Shown here one piece after another: positions 1 to 12,985 of a DNA stretch of 64,000 nt. How positions within the stretch are numbered: position 1 is the first letter of the stretch; the number at the start of each line of letters is the position of its first letter. The translations under genes were made by a program, and so were the position numbers. The notes under the pieces are model-generated. The model made no database searches and was not told where the DNA came from. It was given only the letters and a program-made list of their open reading frames with translations. This DNA is from Trogon surrucura (taxonomy: Eukaryota; Chordata; Aves; Trogoniformes; Trogonidae). Where the stretch lies: contig CM036618.1 of the NCBI GenBank assembly GCA_020746105.1, positions 45,786,014-45,850,013 on the forward strand, given 5' to 3'.

Positions 1-1742
1 GCCATTCTGGGGACTGACCCAGTCTTATTGCTGTGTTCTTAGAAAAAAAAGGAGGGGGACCACATTTTCTCTAAGTGTGTGTATACACAGAAATATTTGT
101 AAGTATACGCATGTACATGTAGGTGTGTATATGGGTTTGTGTGTAGTTGGTTAAACTGTTTTCTAGAGAACTCTGACTCCTTTCAGTATCATCCTCTGCT
201 TGATTCATTTGGCTGATTGATAACATTATTCCATGAGTAAGATTGTCTTCAGTCCTTTATTTCAAAAGGGAAAGGCAAAAGCTTTTTATAGACTTTATAT
301 TTTTTGTCTACTTAATTTTAACTTTCATTTTTTTCTGTGCTTGCATATTTATTCCCGTTCCTTGTCATAAAAATAGTTCTACTGTAGTAAGTTTATATTT
401 TTTTTCCTTTTGATTATATTATTTTCAATGTTTTATAAAATTTTCAGGTTATGATCTTGTGAACCAGGAAAACCTTGTTGGTCATATGTTGCTGTTCATT
501 CTGAAGCCCTCATCTTTTAGGAGAAATTAATTACATGCTAAATATTTCTCAGGTATATTCCTTGCTGTGTATGTAACATGTAGTAGTCTGTTATCTGATA
601 AAGAATAAGGGATACAGTATTCTGTGCAAATACTAAAAGGTAAAAATGATGTACATATCCATGAGGGGAGCATGTGTAGTACCCAAGAAAATTATTGTAT
701 AAAACCTGATTATCGTGCATTTTTTATTAATTGCATTGGTACCTATTTTGGGGCTTTTTTTTTTTTTAGATAAGAAGTTATAAGGGGCTGAGAAATCTAT
801 CATATCTAATATGCTAATTTCTGATATTAAATGGTTTACCAAAATTCCCCACTTCTTAGAAGTTTAGCTGGTTTTTCCTTATCCATTAGGTGTCCCTAGC
901 ATATCATTAGGAGGTTTTAGTGGTGTCATTTATTTGCAAGACAATTTACCTTTTTTTGTTTTTCAATTTTAAACACACTGAATGCCTTTCCTTATACGAT
1001 AGGGTTTCTTTCCCCCTAGAAGCTATTTTATAAATACTCATACTCTGTCCCTTCGCACATTTTTTCAGATCTGTTAAAAAGGTGCCTTTGATGCCAGTGA
1101 GGTTGCATCATCTTTCCTCTTTTTTTCTAAGTACTCTGTGTTGTAGATGTTCTGGAACTGAAAGACGAAGACAACTTTCTTTGGCAGAGTCTTTAACAGG
1201 GGCCTTTCAAGGTCCCTGTTAGTATTTAGTTTTTCATTTTATTATTGTATATAATTTTTTTACCTATTTTCGTGTTGTTTCTTTTTAAGTAATTATCATT
1301 ACTTTTTTTTTTGTTAAGTTGCATAGTAGATGAGTAACCAAGACTTTTCTGACATATGTCCAGTCAGTTAATTGCTCTTCTTTTACCTTTACTTTGTCAT
1401 TTTTTTAGTTCTGGTGACCAAAAATAAGAATTTTCAGAGTTTATAATTCATGTCATAATGTTGTGTATTTTTCACAGTGTTATCTGCACAGCTTTCTGCA
1501 TTTTCAAACACTAGGAAGTTTTAAAGTGGGCAGTCTAAGGTATTTTTGGCATGAATTAATAGTTCCAATAAAAATTAAGTAATGCAAGATTTTTTTGCAG
1601 ATAGTTCCTCTTCTCATATAATTAATGGCATGTACAACCTACAAGTAAAATCTAAAATAATCTCATGAGTTTCTTGATAGATGGAGCATTACCTTCATTA
1701 GAGAAAAATCAGAGAGCCAGTCTACATGTGTAGAGCAAATCG
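1..1742. other. Unique AT-rich non-coding DNA
   Basis: No exon, repeat family or RNA gene is recognisable. The stretch is AT-rich with several T runs. Short open frames here lack splice context and codon pattern. Confidence 0.6.
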
Positions 1743-1831
1743 TAGAATCATAGAACAGCCTGGGCTGGAAGGGACCTTAGAGATCGTTTTAATCCAACCT
1801 CCCTGTCATGGGCAGGGATGCCTCTCATCTA
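1743..1831 (-). mobile_element. CR1 LINE 3' tail, antisense
   Basis: The plus strand begins with TAGAATCATAGAACAGCC and continues with a GGGCTGGAAGGGACC block. This is the reverse complement of the conserved end of avian CR1 LINEs, so the element is a 5'-truncated tail of about 90 bp lying on the minus strand. It has no coding capacity. Assignment rests on recalled CR1 3' sequence, not on a database search. Confidence 0.85.
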
Positions 1832-1833
1832 GA

Positions 1834-3285
1834 TCATGCAACACATACCGTTACTTTTCCTTAAAAAGTTACAAAAGGAGGGAGTATTCCAAAGAGGCTA
1901 TATTGAAAGATTTGCTAAACTTCCTTCACTATTTTATCCCTAAGTATATCTCTAAAATTCACAGAATTGTGCACGAACAAAACAGTGAAACTGGACCAAA
2001 TGATATAAATTCTTGGAAGAACTTAGGGGAAATGAGAATATGAAGAGAAGTTTATTTGGTTTTTAGAATTTTTTGCTGTTTTTCTTTTTTTTCATCAGCT
2101 GTGCAATTAAAAGTGGAGTTGGCACCAAGCGAAATAATTTGAGCCCCAAAACTGGAAGATCACAAAATCCAGAGCTCTCTGCACACAAGAGCAATAAATT
2201 CAGTCTAATTCAGCTTTATTATTTTAGTCAACGACAGGACTTCCTGTACTTAAAACTTTCTCTGACATCCCGCATCAAGGGAAGCCGTTATTCATTTTTC
2301 TGTCTGGCTTTGAGGGACATATCTGGCTGGCATACAGATGACACTTGCTATTGCCTACAGAGGTGTGGAACGTAGGTGTGGTGAAGTAACCTAAAATTTG
2401 GAGAATGGTTCCACAAGGGTCTGTGGGGTACGATGGAGTTTTGTGTCACCCACCTTTGCCTGAAACTAAAAAAAGAAAAACATCAGCAGGTCATACTGAA
2501 AGCCCTAGTGAGATCCTGATGTGCTTTAAATACAGGCAGGCTGGATGATGTAAAATTAAAGAAAAGCACATATCTAAAGAAGAACAGAAAGTACAAAACT
2601 GAGGTCCATAATATTTTCATTTATCTCTTCTATTTTGACATTTTTGTTAGTGAGCTAGGAGATCAATAAAGACTAATTTCATTGGCAAGGATTAGAGTAC
2701 ATAGGGAGGAACACTCAGTTACTTTCAAGGGCACCGAGTAAAATATATTTATAATAAAGTCAATTGAATGGTTCTTTTTGTCTAATTGGCTCATATATCA
2801 AGCATTAATCCTTTAAAATGCTCAGTGTACAAAACAAAGTTTGGGAAACTGGATATACAAAAAGTATTTTGTTTATTTCAATTACTTTCACACCTTCAAA
2901 TGAATGCCTGTCTGGTGATCTGAGCCTTTTAAAAAAAATCATAAATGATAATAAATATAACTCAAAGTATCAGTATTATACAGGAAATGTCCTAATTGTT
3001 CCTTATTGATCAATAATGTTCAAAAACTAAATATATTCCATGTGCTTAACCTGTGATGTAGTTTCTCTGAAAGAAAAATGCACATTTTTGTACCTGCTAG
3101 AGAAAATTGACTAATCAGCGTCTGGAAAGTTAGATGTATTAATTCTGGAGTTAAGAATGTGGTTGCACACTGAATACATCACAGCAGAAAACAGTCAGAC
3201 CTTGGAAGGAAGAAAAAGAAATTCCTCAAAGCCAAGGAGGAGCCAGATGTGCTTTCAGGCAAAGCATCTGGGCCAACTGACCCTG
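1834..3285. other. Unique non-coding DNA
   Basis: Nothing is recognisable apart from open frames of about 60-100 codons without conserved motifs or convincing splice sites. Confidence 0.55.
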
Positions 3286-5019
3286 AGCTATGCAAGACCA
3301 CCAGGAGAAAGTGCTGAGTGATAGTGGTAGGTCACTCCATGCAGTGGAGGGGTTGGAGGCAACCCTCTGTCAGCCTGACCCGTTGTCTGCACATCAATGC
3401 TTGGTTGCAGAGCTGTTTGCAACAGGGATTTGGCTTCTATGACCATGGGGCCCTGCTCTGAGGGTCAGCATCTGCGTGGAAGAGATGAGGATCCACCCTG
3501 TAAGCAGAGCAACAGTATTTTTGCCAGCAGGATGCCAGACCTGGTAAGGAGGGTTTTCAACTAGCCATGCTGGCAAGGGTGAGGGTTACTGGCAGCCCTG
3601 TAAGAGAGGATAGCTTGGGTTGACAGCAAAAAACCCTGGGGTGGTGTGAATGAAAGGCACACAAAATCAACAAAACAGAGCTAAAGTCTCAAGCATTTGA
3701 GTGTAAACAAGGAAGTTCCTACAAAGCACCATTTTGGAAAAAACCCTCCAGATGCTTTCTGAGTGCCTGTCTGATGCGCCTGTACACTAGTTTCGGGAAA
3801 AAAACATGTGAAGTTAAGAGATCTCTCTGCAGTTGCAGGGCTGTGATCTTGTCGGGATCATTGAGATGTGGTGGCATGGCTTGCATGACTGCAGCAGGCG
3901 GGCACAGCCTGGTAAGATAAGCAAATGGAGCTGCACTTTGTTTGAGAGACAGCTGGAATTCATGGAGCTCTTCTAGGGATGAGTGATGGAGCTAACAGAG
4001 CTTATCAGTAAGGAATAAAAAGTCGACCAGTATGGGTGACGCTCTAGTGTGAGTCTGCTAAAGGCTACCCGACAAGAAAGAATAGGTAGATGAGGCCTTC
4101 TGCAGAAAAGCCTCACATTCACAGTCTTCATGGGTGACTTCAGTTAACCTAGATATCTGCTGGAGGACCAACATGGTGGAATATAAGCAGATCCCAATGA
4201 GGAGAGGTGCTCTCCCGGCCCTCACAGTCACGGAAAAGGAATAGCTCATTATGGATATGATGGCTGATGGCATCCTTGGCTGAGTGACCATGAGATGGTG
4301 GAGTTCAGGATCCTGAGATGAGGGAGCTGAGCAAAACGTGTAATCATACCCTTGGACTTCAGGAGAGCTGACTTTAGCCTCTTTAAGGATCTGCTTGGAA
4401 GAGTCCTGTGGAATAAGGCTCTGGAAGGAAGAGAAAGAAAACTGGTTAATATTCAAGGAACACGTTCTCCAAGCTCAAGAGCAGTTCATCCTAATGAACA
4501 TGAAGTCAGGCAAAAATGCCAGGAGCCCTGCATGGATCAGCAAAGACCTCCTGGCAAAACTCAGACGTACGAAGGCAGTATGCAGAAGGTGGAAGCAGGG
4601 ACAAGTAACCAGAAAGGAATAGAGAGGCACTGTCTGATCATGCAGAGACAGGAATGCCAAAACTCACTCAGAACTGAAGATAGAAAGGGACACATAAGAC
4701 AGGAAGAATGGATTCTGTTTAAGACAGTAGTGGCAAAAGGAAGACTAGGGAAAATATGTACCCACTGCTGAATCAGTCAGGGGCTATGGTGACCTAGGAC
4801 ATGGAAAAGGAACAGGTACTGCACAGGTACTACGTGCCTTCTTTGCCTCAGTCTTTCACTAGCAAGGCCAGCTTTCAGAAATGACAAGCCCCAGAGACGA
4901 GGAGCAAAGTCTGGAGCAAGGAAGATGTACCCTTGCTGGAAGAGGATCAGGTCAGGAAATACCTAACCAAACTGGACATGCACAAGTCCAGGGACTCTGA
5001 TGGGATGCATCCATAAGTA

Positions 5020-5025
5020 CTGAGG
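5020..5025. repeat. Left target-site duplication of solo LTR
   Basis: CTGAGG immediately precedes the TG start of the LTR and recurs directly after its CA end. A perfect 6-bp duplication is expected of many class II (alpha/beta-like) retroviral integrations. Confidence 0.85.
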
Positions 5026-5401
5026 TGTAGAGGAATTTCTTGTGGAGCAGAGGCACGGTGTAACTTTAAAAGTGTGGACAACCCAGCTTAGGCCAAAACA
5101 AAGGCTCTGTCCTTGAAGCTGCCTTGGAACACAGGGAGGAGGAGGTTTTATCTGTTTTGCGAAGAGCCTTGCCAGGGAGAGAAGGGGGGTGTGAGAGCCG
5201 CTTGCATAGTGGAATGGCACTACCCAATAAAACGCTGGCGCGTGTGAACCTGTAACTGACCAACTCTGTTAAGGGGCAGGCGTGTGGGCACTGTTTAAGT
5301 GTATATATTGAGCTGTCTGGAGCAATAAAGGGTAACTACTTGTAGCCATATCAGTGGGATTTGTCATTGTCTTGACCGGCTCTCCGACGGGACCCTCTTC
5401 A
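5026..5401 (+). mobile_element. 376-bp solo LTR of an endogenous retrovirus
   Basis: The unit begins TGTAGAGG and ends CCTCTTCA; these ends are inverted repeats matching at 7 of 8 bases. It is bounded on both sides by CTGAGG. Removing the unit and one CTGAGG restores a continuous CR1 sequence, so both boundaries are exact. A TATA-like stretch lies at 5301-5307 and AATAAA at 5324-5329, giving plus orientation; a second AATAAA lies at 5226-5231. No internal viral genes remain, so it arose by recombination between two LTRs of a provirus. The short length and 6-bp duplication suggest a class II element, but that class is an inference. It differs from the 1-kb LTRs elsewhere in the window. Confidence 0.88.
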
Positions 5402-5407
5402 CTGAGG
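5402..5407. repeat. Right target-site duplication of solo LTR
   Basis: A second perfect CTGAGG copy directly follows the CA end of the LTR. CR1 homology resumes here with GGAACTGCCAGATG. Confidence 0.85.
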
Positions 5408-6846
5408 GAACTGCCAGATGTTATTGTGAGGTCACTCTCAATGGTCTTTGAACAATTATGGTGACTGTGAGAAATGCCCAAGGACTGGAGGAAAGCAAAC
5501 ACCACTTCTATCTCTGAGAAAGGCAAGAAGGAGGACCTAGGGGACTACAGACCAGACAGCCTCGCCTTGATCCTTGGGAAACTGATGAAATGACTAATCA
5601 TGGAAGTTATTTCCAGGCACATAAAGGACAAGAAGGTGATTAGAAGTAGTCAGCATGGCTTCTCTGGAGAAAGTTACCAACTTGAGAACTTTCTGTTATG
5701 AAATGACTGGTTTGGTAGGTGAGGGGAGGACAGTACACATTATCTACCCAGGCTTCAGTAAGGCTTTTGACACTGTCTCCCATTGTCATAGAGAAGCTGT
5801 TGAAGTATGGGCAGGCTGAGCAGCCAACAAGATGGATTGAAAATTGGCCAGGCCCAGAGGATGCCAATCAGTGGCGCTGTGAAGTCTTGTTGGAGGACGG
5901 TAACTAATGGTATAGCCCAGGGGTCAATACTGAGACCAGTCCTGTTTAACATCTTCATTAATGATCTGGATGATGGGGCAGAGTGTAGCCTTAGCACATT
6001 TGCTAATGATACGAAACTGGGAGCAGTGGCTGATATGCCGCAGGGTTGTGACTGCCATCCAGAGAAACCTCAATACACAGGGGAAATGGGCTGACAGGAA
6101 ACTTATGCAATTCAACAAGGCCAAGTGATATGTCCTGCAACTGGGGATGAATAGCCTCATGCACCAGGACATACTGAGGGCCAATTGGCTTAAAAGTAGG
6201 TCTGCAGAAAGTTACTTGGAGGTCCTGGTGACGGTCGAGTTGAACGTGAGCTATCAGAGTGCCCTTGCCACAAAGAGATCCAGTGGTATTCTGGGCTGCA
6301 TTAGGAGTGGGTTGCAAGCAGGTCAAGGGATGTGATCTTTACTCTCTGCTCAGCTCTGGTGAGGCCACACCTGGAGTACTACATCCAGTTCTGGGCTGCC
6401 CAGTGCAACAGACATAGGAACATACTGGAAGCAGACCAGCAAAGGGTCACGAAGATGATTAAGAGACTGGAGCATCTCCCCTGTGAGGAAAGACTGCGAG
6501 CGCTGGGATTGTTCATGTTTTCCTCATAAGAATGTATAAAGACCTGAAGGGAGTGTTCAGAGAGGACAGTCAGGTTCTCTTTGGTGGTGCCCAATGACAG
6601 GACTAGAGACAGTGAACACAAACTGAAACACGGGAGGTTACCCCAGGAAACACTCTTTTCACTGTGAGGATGACTGAGCAGTGGCACAGACTCTTCAGGG
6701 AGGTTGTGGAGTCTCCATCCTTGGAGATACTCAAAAGCCATGTGGACATTGCCCTGCACAATTGCCTCTACGTGATCTTGCTTCCTCAGTGGTGTTGGAC
6801 CAGATGACTAGTCCCTTCCAATCTCAACCATTCTGCGATCCTGTAA

Positions 6847-9285
6847 ATTTAAAGTTAATACGTGTTCTATTGAACTCAGTATTTCTGATCATATATTTCT
6901 AAATAATTTTGGATAGCAAGTGCTGGCGATAAAGGGCATTGCAGCTAGTTTTTTTTTTCTAGTGAAGTAATGTTCAGGTTATAGAAGAAATATTTTTAAT
7001 GCTTTCCTTTTTGAGTAAATAAGCAGAGGAAAACTACCTGAGATGTCGTGCATACCAAAGTTTGATGTAATGTGTTCCAGAATATGTTTGATCTCTACTT
7101 ACCATGTTAGCTGAGCGTTGGTGAAGGGAGAATTGAGTTCTTCACATCCAGTTTGAAAAGACTCCTGTAGAAGTAGTAAATCTACTTCATACATCTGGTC
7201 AGATTGATTGCAGAAAAAAAATAAGTGTGCAGTTTCATTCCAATGCATATTGTTCATAAACCCAAGAATATTTAATCACTTTTATATGTCAGTGTAGCTT
7301 CATCTGTGATGTCATCACATGACCGGGTTAAATTTCTTGTTACTTCTGTAGCATTCCCTCGTCTTGAAAACAGACCAAGAATTATTTAATATTTTAATGT
7401 GATTAAAGGTATACATATTTTGGAACCCAAAATTTTGCATTATTTTCTATATATTCAGTGTCTCAAAAAATCATTGACACCTATGAAAAAGGAATCTATT
7501 TAAATAATGAGAGGTATACATCTTTAAGCATTTTAAGCATAACATAATTAAATATTCTACCATGAATAAAAGCAGGAATACTTAATTAATTTTTTGGTTC
7601 GTTGCTGGTGCCCAGCTGACATACAAGATAATAAGAGCACCAAGATGTTTTTGGTGATGGTTTACCCATCTCTCATATGGCCACTTAGCCTAGCTGTAGA
7701 ATAGATTTCTAAACTGAAAACATTTGGAGATGAAAGATCTAATCCTTTAGTTTTAAGTGTGCTGTGCTTGACACTGTAGTTGTGAATGAACAGTCAAGGA
7801 AAGAGTTCTGGTACATCCTTACTGTGTTTAACAAATTACAAGGAAGATTAGAGAGGACTTTAAACCTTGTTAGCACTTGCCAGTGCAGTACACACTCCTG
7901 CATCACACGACTCAATCACACCTTGGGGCCTCGTAGCTTTTCTGTTCTTCCCTTTGAAAATACTGAATGGAATCTGTGCCGTCAGGTAGTTGTATTATGT
8001 ATTGCTAAAGAATGGTGGAAAAGGCAGTGTAGAGAAATCCATATTCCCTTTGCAGTATTGCCACTCTGCTGAGCAAGTTATCTCCTCTTAGACTGGGATA
8101 GCAGCATTACATTAACTGTTTCAGAAGGAATTTTTCTAATAGAAGATTCAACAGATATATAACAAAACAAATCTCTTAGATAATCTTTTTTTTTTTTTCC
8201 ACTATAGAGAATTTTAAAATATAATTGTCCTTTAGAGAAGTTATCCTATTTTTTTATACCTCATTAACAGTGCAATATAAACATATTACTCGTGTTGTTT
8301 AGTTTATTAAACTATTGAATATATGCATATAAGTGCCTGAATGTCTCACACTAAATCACTAGTGTGGAAGATATTTGTGTAAAGATGTGAAAAAATGTAC
8401 ACTGGAACCGCACAAACATTAAAATCAAGCATGTGTTTGTAGTGAACTGGGGTCCAGAGCAGAAAAGTGACAGAAAAATGAGAGACAGTCAAAATATGTA
8501 GAGTTATAGTCCTATATTTCCTTGATTACTATGTAGATAAAACTTCAAAGCATTAAATTTAATACAAGCAGAAAATTTCAGAGGTAACATTGTTTCAGTT
8601 TTTGTTCTTTCTAAATCTTTTTTTCTCTCCTGTTTGTCTTGTCATCTTTTTGATCCTTCCTATTTTGTGTTTATCTGTTTTCCCTCACGCATAACACTAG
8701 GACCTTTGGTGATTACTTGCTCAAATAGCTCTGGACAATGGGATTCTGTTAGGCAGACTGTCACTTCACAATAAATGAAACAGTGTGCAGAAATAAACAT
8801 ATTTTAGAAGTTATGCATTTATTGTGCTACATCATTCAGTTATAATGATACCTTGACACCCATCCCTCATCAGGATGTCTTTTTGATTTTAATACACATG
8901 ATAGAGATGGAAGAAATCTGGCTATTAATCATAGACCAGATTATTATCATGACAAAAACTTAAAAAGCTGTTGTCTGGAGTCCCAACAATATTGGTCAGT
9001 GCACATCGCAATTCTAAACCTGAAAATCAGACTGAGCAGAGCCTGTAGCACTTAGAACTTAAACAATCTTTATGAAACTTCATAGGATACTTATAATAGT
9101 GTAGTTAGTACGGTGGCAGGTTTTATTGGTTGATGTCTTCCTGCTGAGAAATACATATTTGCTACTTATACTTCTTTGGCTAGGAAAAAAAAAAACCATA
9201 AATTTTTACAAGTTTTAGAATTAATCAGCCTTCTTGGCATTTAGCAAGAGAGAAGCAACATTGCTTAATTTTTATCAGTCATGGT
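6847..9285. other. Unique AT-rich non-coding DNA
   Basis: No repeat or gene recognised. Open frames, including one of 102 codons at 7764-8072, show no conserved motif and look random. Confidence 0.55.
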
Positions 9286-9287
9286 AG

Positions 9288-9521
9288 ATGGATGTTGAAC
9301 AATTTTTTGGGGAAGATTACATCAGTGTAGTCCACTGCTCTCATGAGACTGATAATGTTGAATCTGCCATTTTTGATGCCCTAAAATCTGCTGCCACCAG
9401 AATATCTTTTCTTAATGTCAAGGACGGCTTTGCCAGTGAGGCAGGGGTCATACTGTTGATCCGAAGACAAACAATTTTGGTGCCAAAAGAGATGAAACAA
9501 TTGGTGCATAAGGTCAATTGA
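9288..9521 (+). other. Unassigned 77-codon open frame
   Basis: An open frame starting MDVEQFFGEDYISVV and ending with TGA. Its composition looks more protein-like than the neighbouring AT-rich frames, with a balanced mix of charged, small and aliphatic residues and a segment DGFASEAGVILLIRR. The opposite strand is also open over 9381-9593, which weakens the case. I see no signal peptide, domain or clear splice site. It could be a fragment of a decayed transposon or retrocopy, a single exon, or chance. I do not recognise it. Confidence 0.2.
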
Positions 9522-9599
9522 TGTTCTTGCCAATAGCTTCATGGCATTAGACCCTTCTCTAAATCTTTCTTTAAGAATCTTCCATGACAACACCGGAAT

Positions 9600-12270
9600 A
9601 TATTAATCTTGTCCTTTACTCCTCAACAGAAAGGATGGCTAGTTCAGTATTAATTTTGAAACTGTTTTTCTTGAGAAAAACAATCTAAAGGTTTTAATAA
9701 AAAAGATTTTTTCTCTTTGAACAAAACTATGTTCTACTTCTATGCCTTTCTAACCTAAGCTGATAGCTCTTTTTTCAAACGTTCCCTATAAAAAATTGAG
9801 AATTAATTATTTTCTGTTAAAACATGTAATTATGAAGACTGAAAAAAGTCTCATTGCCTTTAGTATAAATCAAACTATAAAATACTTTCTTTCTTGCAGT
9901 TTTATATGGTGCTTGGTAAAAATGGCAAAAAAATAACACCTATTTAGGTCCCTAAGATATATTATTCCTACCTATATGGTTTGTGATATCTGGCTACTTT
10001 CTTTGCAAAATTCTCTCTGAATTGTTTTCATCCTGATTCCGTTTCACGTGCAGCTCTACTAAGACAATACTTGCCTAAATTCTTCAATCTTTGTGTGCCT
10101 AGTAAAGGTTTTAACCAAATCTGTAACACCATCTTATTTAATCTACTTTTAGCTTGATATTTCTTATCAGTTTAAATGGTGAATTTAGTAAGATTGAAGG
10201 TAAGAAAATTGGTGATATAACATCTACATTTATACATTTTAATGGACTCTAGAAATTTATGGAGAATTGGCTTCATATGAACATCCTCTAGAACACTGTT
10301 AAGGGCAGGTTTATAGGGTAGGTCACCTCAGGGCAGTAATTTATCTCTCTGGATTAAAATACTTTGCAAACACACAGAGTTCATTGTGCATGTATAAAGG
10401 GGGAAAATACTACCAGTGGTATTTTCAGTTGTTTTGATTGCCGGTTTATACTGCCAGAATATTCTCAGTGGCTCTACTTTCCTTAGTCATGGGCACAAAC
10501 CGGAGCCAGAATCAAGCACTCATCTGCAAGTTGGCAATGGATTTTGTTGGCTTGCTCATTTCTTTTGATAAGAAGGGCTTTATCCCTCAGCATAAGACGT
10601 AGTTGACCTTGAGTTGTCTGGAATGTTGCTAATGCAGAAGAAATGACTGACAAACAGCAATTATGGAGAAACATGTGGTTGTTGCTATTCTTACGCTCTC
10701 ATCAGGTATTGTTACACGTTGGAGGTCAGACTGTGAAAGGTAACATTGTGGATGAAACAATGAAAAAGAAATAGCATTATTTTCAAACTCTTTATTCATG
10801 ACTAAAGATATTTTCTATGTGATTTGCCCTTTCTGTCACAGTGACCTCTACAGACATGATGATGAAAAATATTAACAAAAAGATAACAACTGGTAGCTGG
10901 TATAAGAAGTTATTCACAAACACTAAGCTAAAAGCAGACAAATAATTGCATGAGCTGTTGTTGGCATCACAGCAAGTATAAAGTCAGATCTGGTTTTCAA
11001 ATTTACTAGTATAAGGACTCCCTGCTGGAAACATGTACCAGATGCAGGATTTTCTCAAGGTTAAATGTGATTATAGGGCACATGCACATACAAATTGCAG
11101 ACAGAGATTAAATCATAAAATAATGAGGTCTTTTCAAAAGGTAGTATACTGCTCTGATTATACTCTCTACCTTTAAGATATGCTTGTGTTTTAAGTCTTT
11201 ATACGCTCTGTTTATTGGGAAACTATATTTAAGCTGATAGTACATCATTGAACTTGAAGGTCTGTCCATTTTATTATATTACCCGAAAAAAGATTAATTT
11301 CATGTGAGGGATCTACAGTTTTACTTCTGCATGTCAACAGTCATAATTCTCTCCATTGTTTGGGTTTTTTTTTTTTTTGACTGACTCCTTACACATCTGA
11401 AATGAGATAGTAAAAATCACAGGAAGATATTAATGATATGGAAACTAAGAAAATGAAATAGATATGAATAAGTAACATCCTGTGCTCCATACCCAAAGCA
11501 TTTTAGTTCAAATTTATTGCTAACTGTCAAAATCAGTGACTTCAAAACTTCAAAATCCTGTAGTGAGGTGGATTCTTAATAACCGTTTTATAATCTCTCT
11601 GATGTTATGGAGTGATGGTTTAACACAGATGGAGGATAGTGGACTGGTTAGACTGGCAGAGCCAGAGGGTCTTTGAAGGCTGTGTCTACCCTAGTGATTG
11701 GTCTTGGTGCAATAAGAAATACTTTATGTGAATTGTCCAGTGGTATCCACTTGTCTTATGCTAGTTCAGATCTGCAAGTAGTTTGATGCACAAAAATAAA
11801 ATTCCTTTTTGAGGAAACTAGATCAGAAGTCCTGATCCAAACGTGTTCCAGTGCATTCGACACGTTCGACTCCCTTTTTTTTGTAGGGATCTAAGAGAAA
11901 GTATGTGTTAAACAACAAGAAGTTAAAATCAGATTATGCCAAGTCAGTGTCAAATCCATGATATGATGATGGAATTGAGTGCATAAACTGATTCAGAGCA
12001 ATGCTGCAAAGAGTTAATTTTCCAATTAATATGTTCAGCAAAGCAGTTCCTACTGTATACTGCACTTGGTCCCAGCGTCAGCTCAGAAAGGACTGAATGC
12101 TTTCCCCATTCAGAGTAACACCATATTGTGCTATCCAGAAGTTTTTCACAAGCCTCCCCCAAAACAGTGCTATGCCTTCAAGGCATAACTAGAGCTCACT
12201 GCAAAGCTGTTCCTTTAAAAAATGCTCATTGAAAGATGCAGTTTCATTGAAATGGAAATGTACACAGTTT
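9600..12270. other. Unique non-coding DNA
   Basis: Nothing recognisable. A minus-strand open frame at 10483-10674 has no identifiable motif. Confidence 0.55.
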
Positions 12271-12274
12271 CATG

Positions 12275-12985
12275 GATTAAAAAGCCAGAAGGGAGTACTG
12301 TGATCATCTAGCCTGGCGTTCTGTACAACAGAGACCTCATGGCTGTCTTAGTTTCTTCCCATTTGAGCTAGGTCATATCTTTCCAAAGATGAAAAAAAAA
12401 ACAACTCTACCTTGCTTTTTAAAAAGCATGCTTCCAGGATGGGAGTGTCTACCACAATTTTCAGTGAGGTACTTCTCATTGTTAATTATGCTGTTGCTTC
12501 TAAGTTTGTGTGTCTTCAGTTTCTAGCCGCTGGGTCTTGTTATGCCTCTCTCCATGAGTTTGAAATGAAATTTATCTTCCTATGTATATACTTGTAGGCT
12601 GTAATCTAGTTATTCATTTTACTAAGGAGGTAAAATTTCTTGACTCTCTCAGTTTTGCTCATGTTTTTGAGTACTTTGATGGTTATATTGTGAATACTTA
12701 ACTACTTGCAAACATTATTTTTGACTTGTTGATGCAGAAATTGGATGTATTATTTGAATACTGAACTGGCTGATGCTAAATTCTTGCTTGAGATTCCCCA
12801 CTGTTTATACATCCGTGTTCACATTCTTTTTCCACTGAAATTAAGAAAACTTTGGAGCTATCCAGATGGTCTAAAACTGCAGGGACTTCTTTGTCTGACA
12901 GCTTGTATTGTAAGCTTTAAGTTGTTTGTAGTTTACAGCTCTATTATCACCTCTGCTGACACTAAATCAGGCTACTAATTCTGGG
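12275..12985 (-). mobile_element. Ancient CR1-type LINE 3' region, antisense
   Basis: Several blocks resemble an old amniote CR1 lineage that is best preserved in turtles and crocodilians. They are CCAGAAGGGAGTACTGTGAT with the following ATCATCTAG, a block around 12525-12550 ending GGGTCTTGTTATGCCTCTC, and one around 12790-12840 with GAGATTCCCCACTGTTTATA. They occur in the order expected for an element on the minus strand. Divergence is high, so the insertion probably predates modern bird families. The right-hand boundary is uncertain; identity is clearest up to about 12840. The family assignment is from memory and needs alignment. Confidence 0.55.

Larger units (their letters stand above)
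3830..6540 (+). pseudogene. Broken CR1 ORF2 (endonuclease/reverse transcriptase)
   Basis: Remnant of the CR1 polyprotein. At 3845-3874 the frame reads DLVGIIEMWW, which corresponds to the DLxGIxETWW block of APE-type endonucleases and keeps the glutamate at 3863-3865. In the reverse transcriptase, a stretch around 5926-5975 encodes [17 protein letters not shown]. It is followed at 5999-6010 by FAND where the family has FADD, so the first aspartate of the catalytic pair has become asparagine (GAT to AAT at 6005-6007). Frame changes occur between blocks, and a 376-bp solo LTR interrupts the gene at 5026. It cannot encode a working enzyme. Confidence 0.85.
3290..6846 (+). mobile_element. Long CR1 LINE copy, split by a solo LTR
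   Basis: A 5'-truncated CR1 non-LTR retrotransposon of about 3.2 kb, excluding the inserted LTR at 5026-5401. CR1 is copied from RNA by its own endonuclease/reverse transcriptase and is the dominant LINE of birds. Recognisable blocks in order are: the region before ORF2 (about 3290-3400); the endonuclease region around 3840-4160; the central ORF2 block around 4340-4620; the reverse transcriptase from about 5460; the 3' end of ORF2 (6330-6530); and the 3' UTR ending near 6846 with a degenerate CR1 tail. The 5' boundary is uncertain by about 100 bp. Frameshifts and stops throughout show that it is inactive. Confidence 0.9.

Noticed and set aside
6379-6759. 126-codon minus-strand frame
   Set aside because: It is the antisense shadow of the CR1 3' region.
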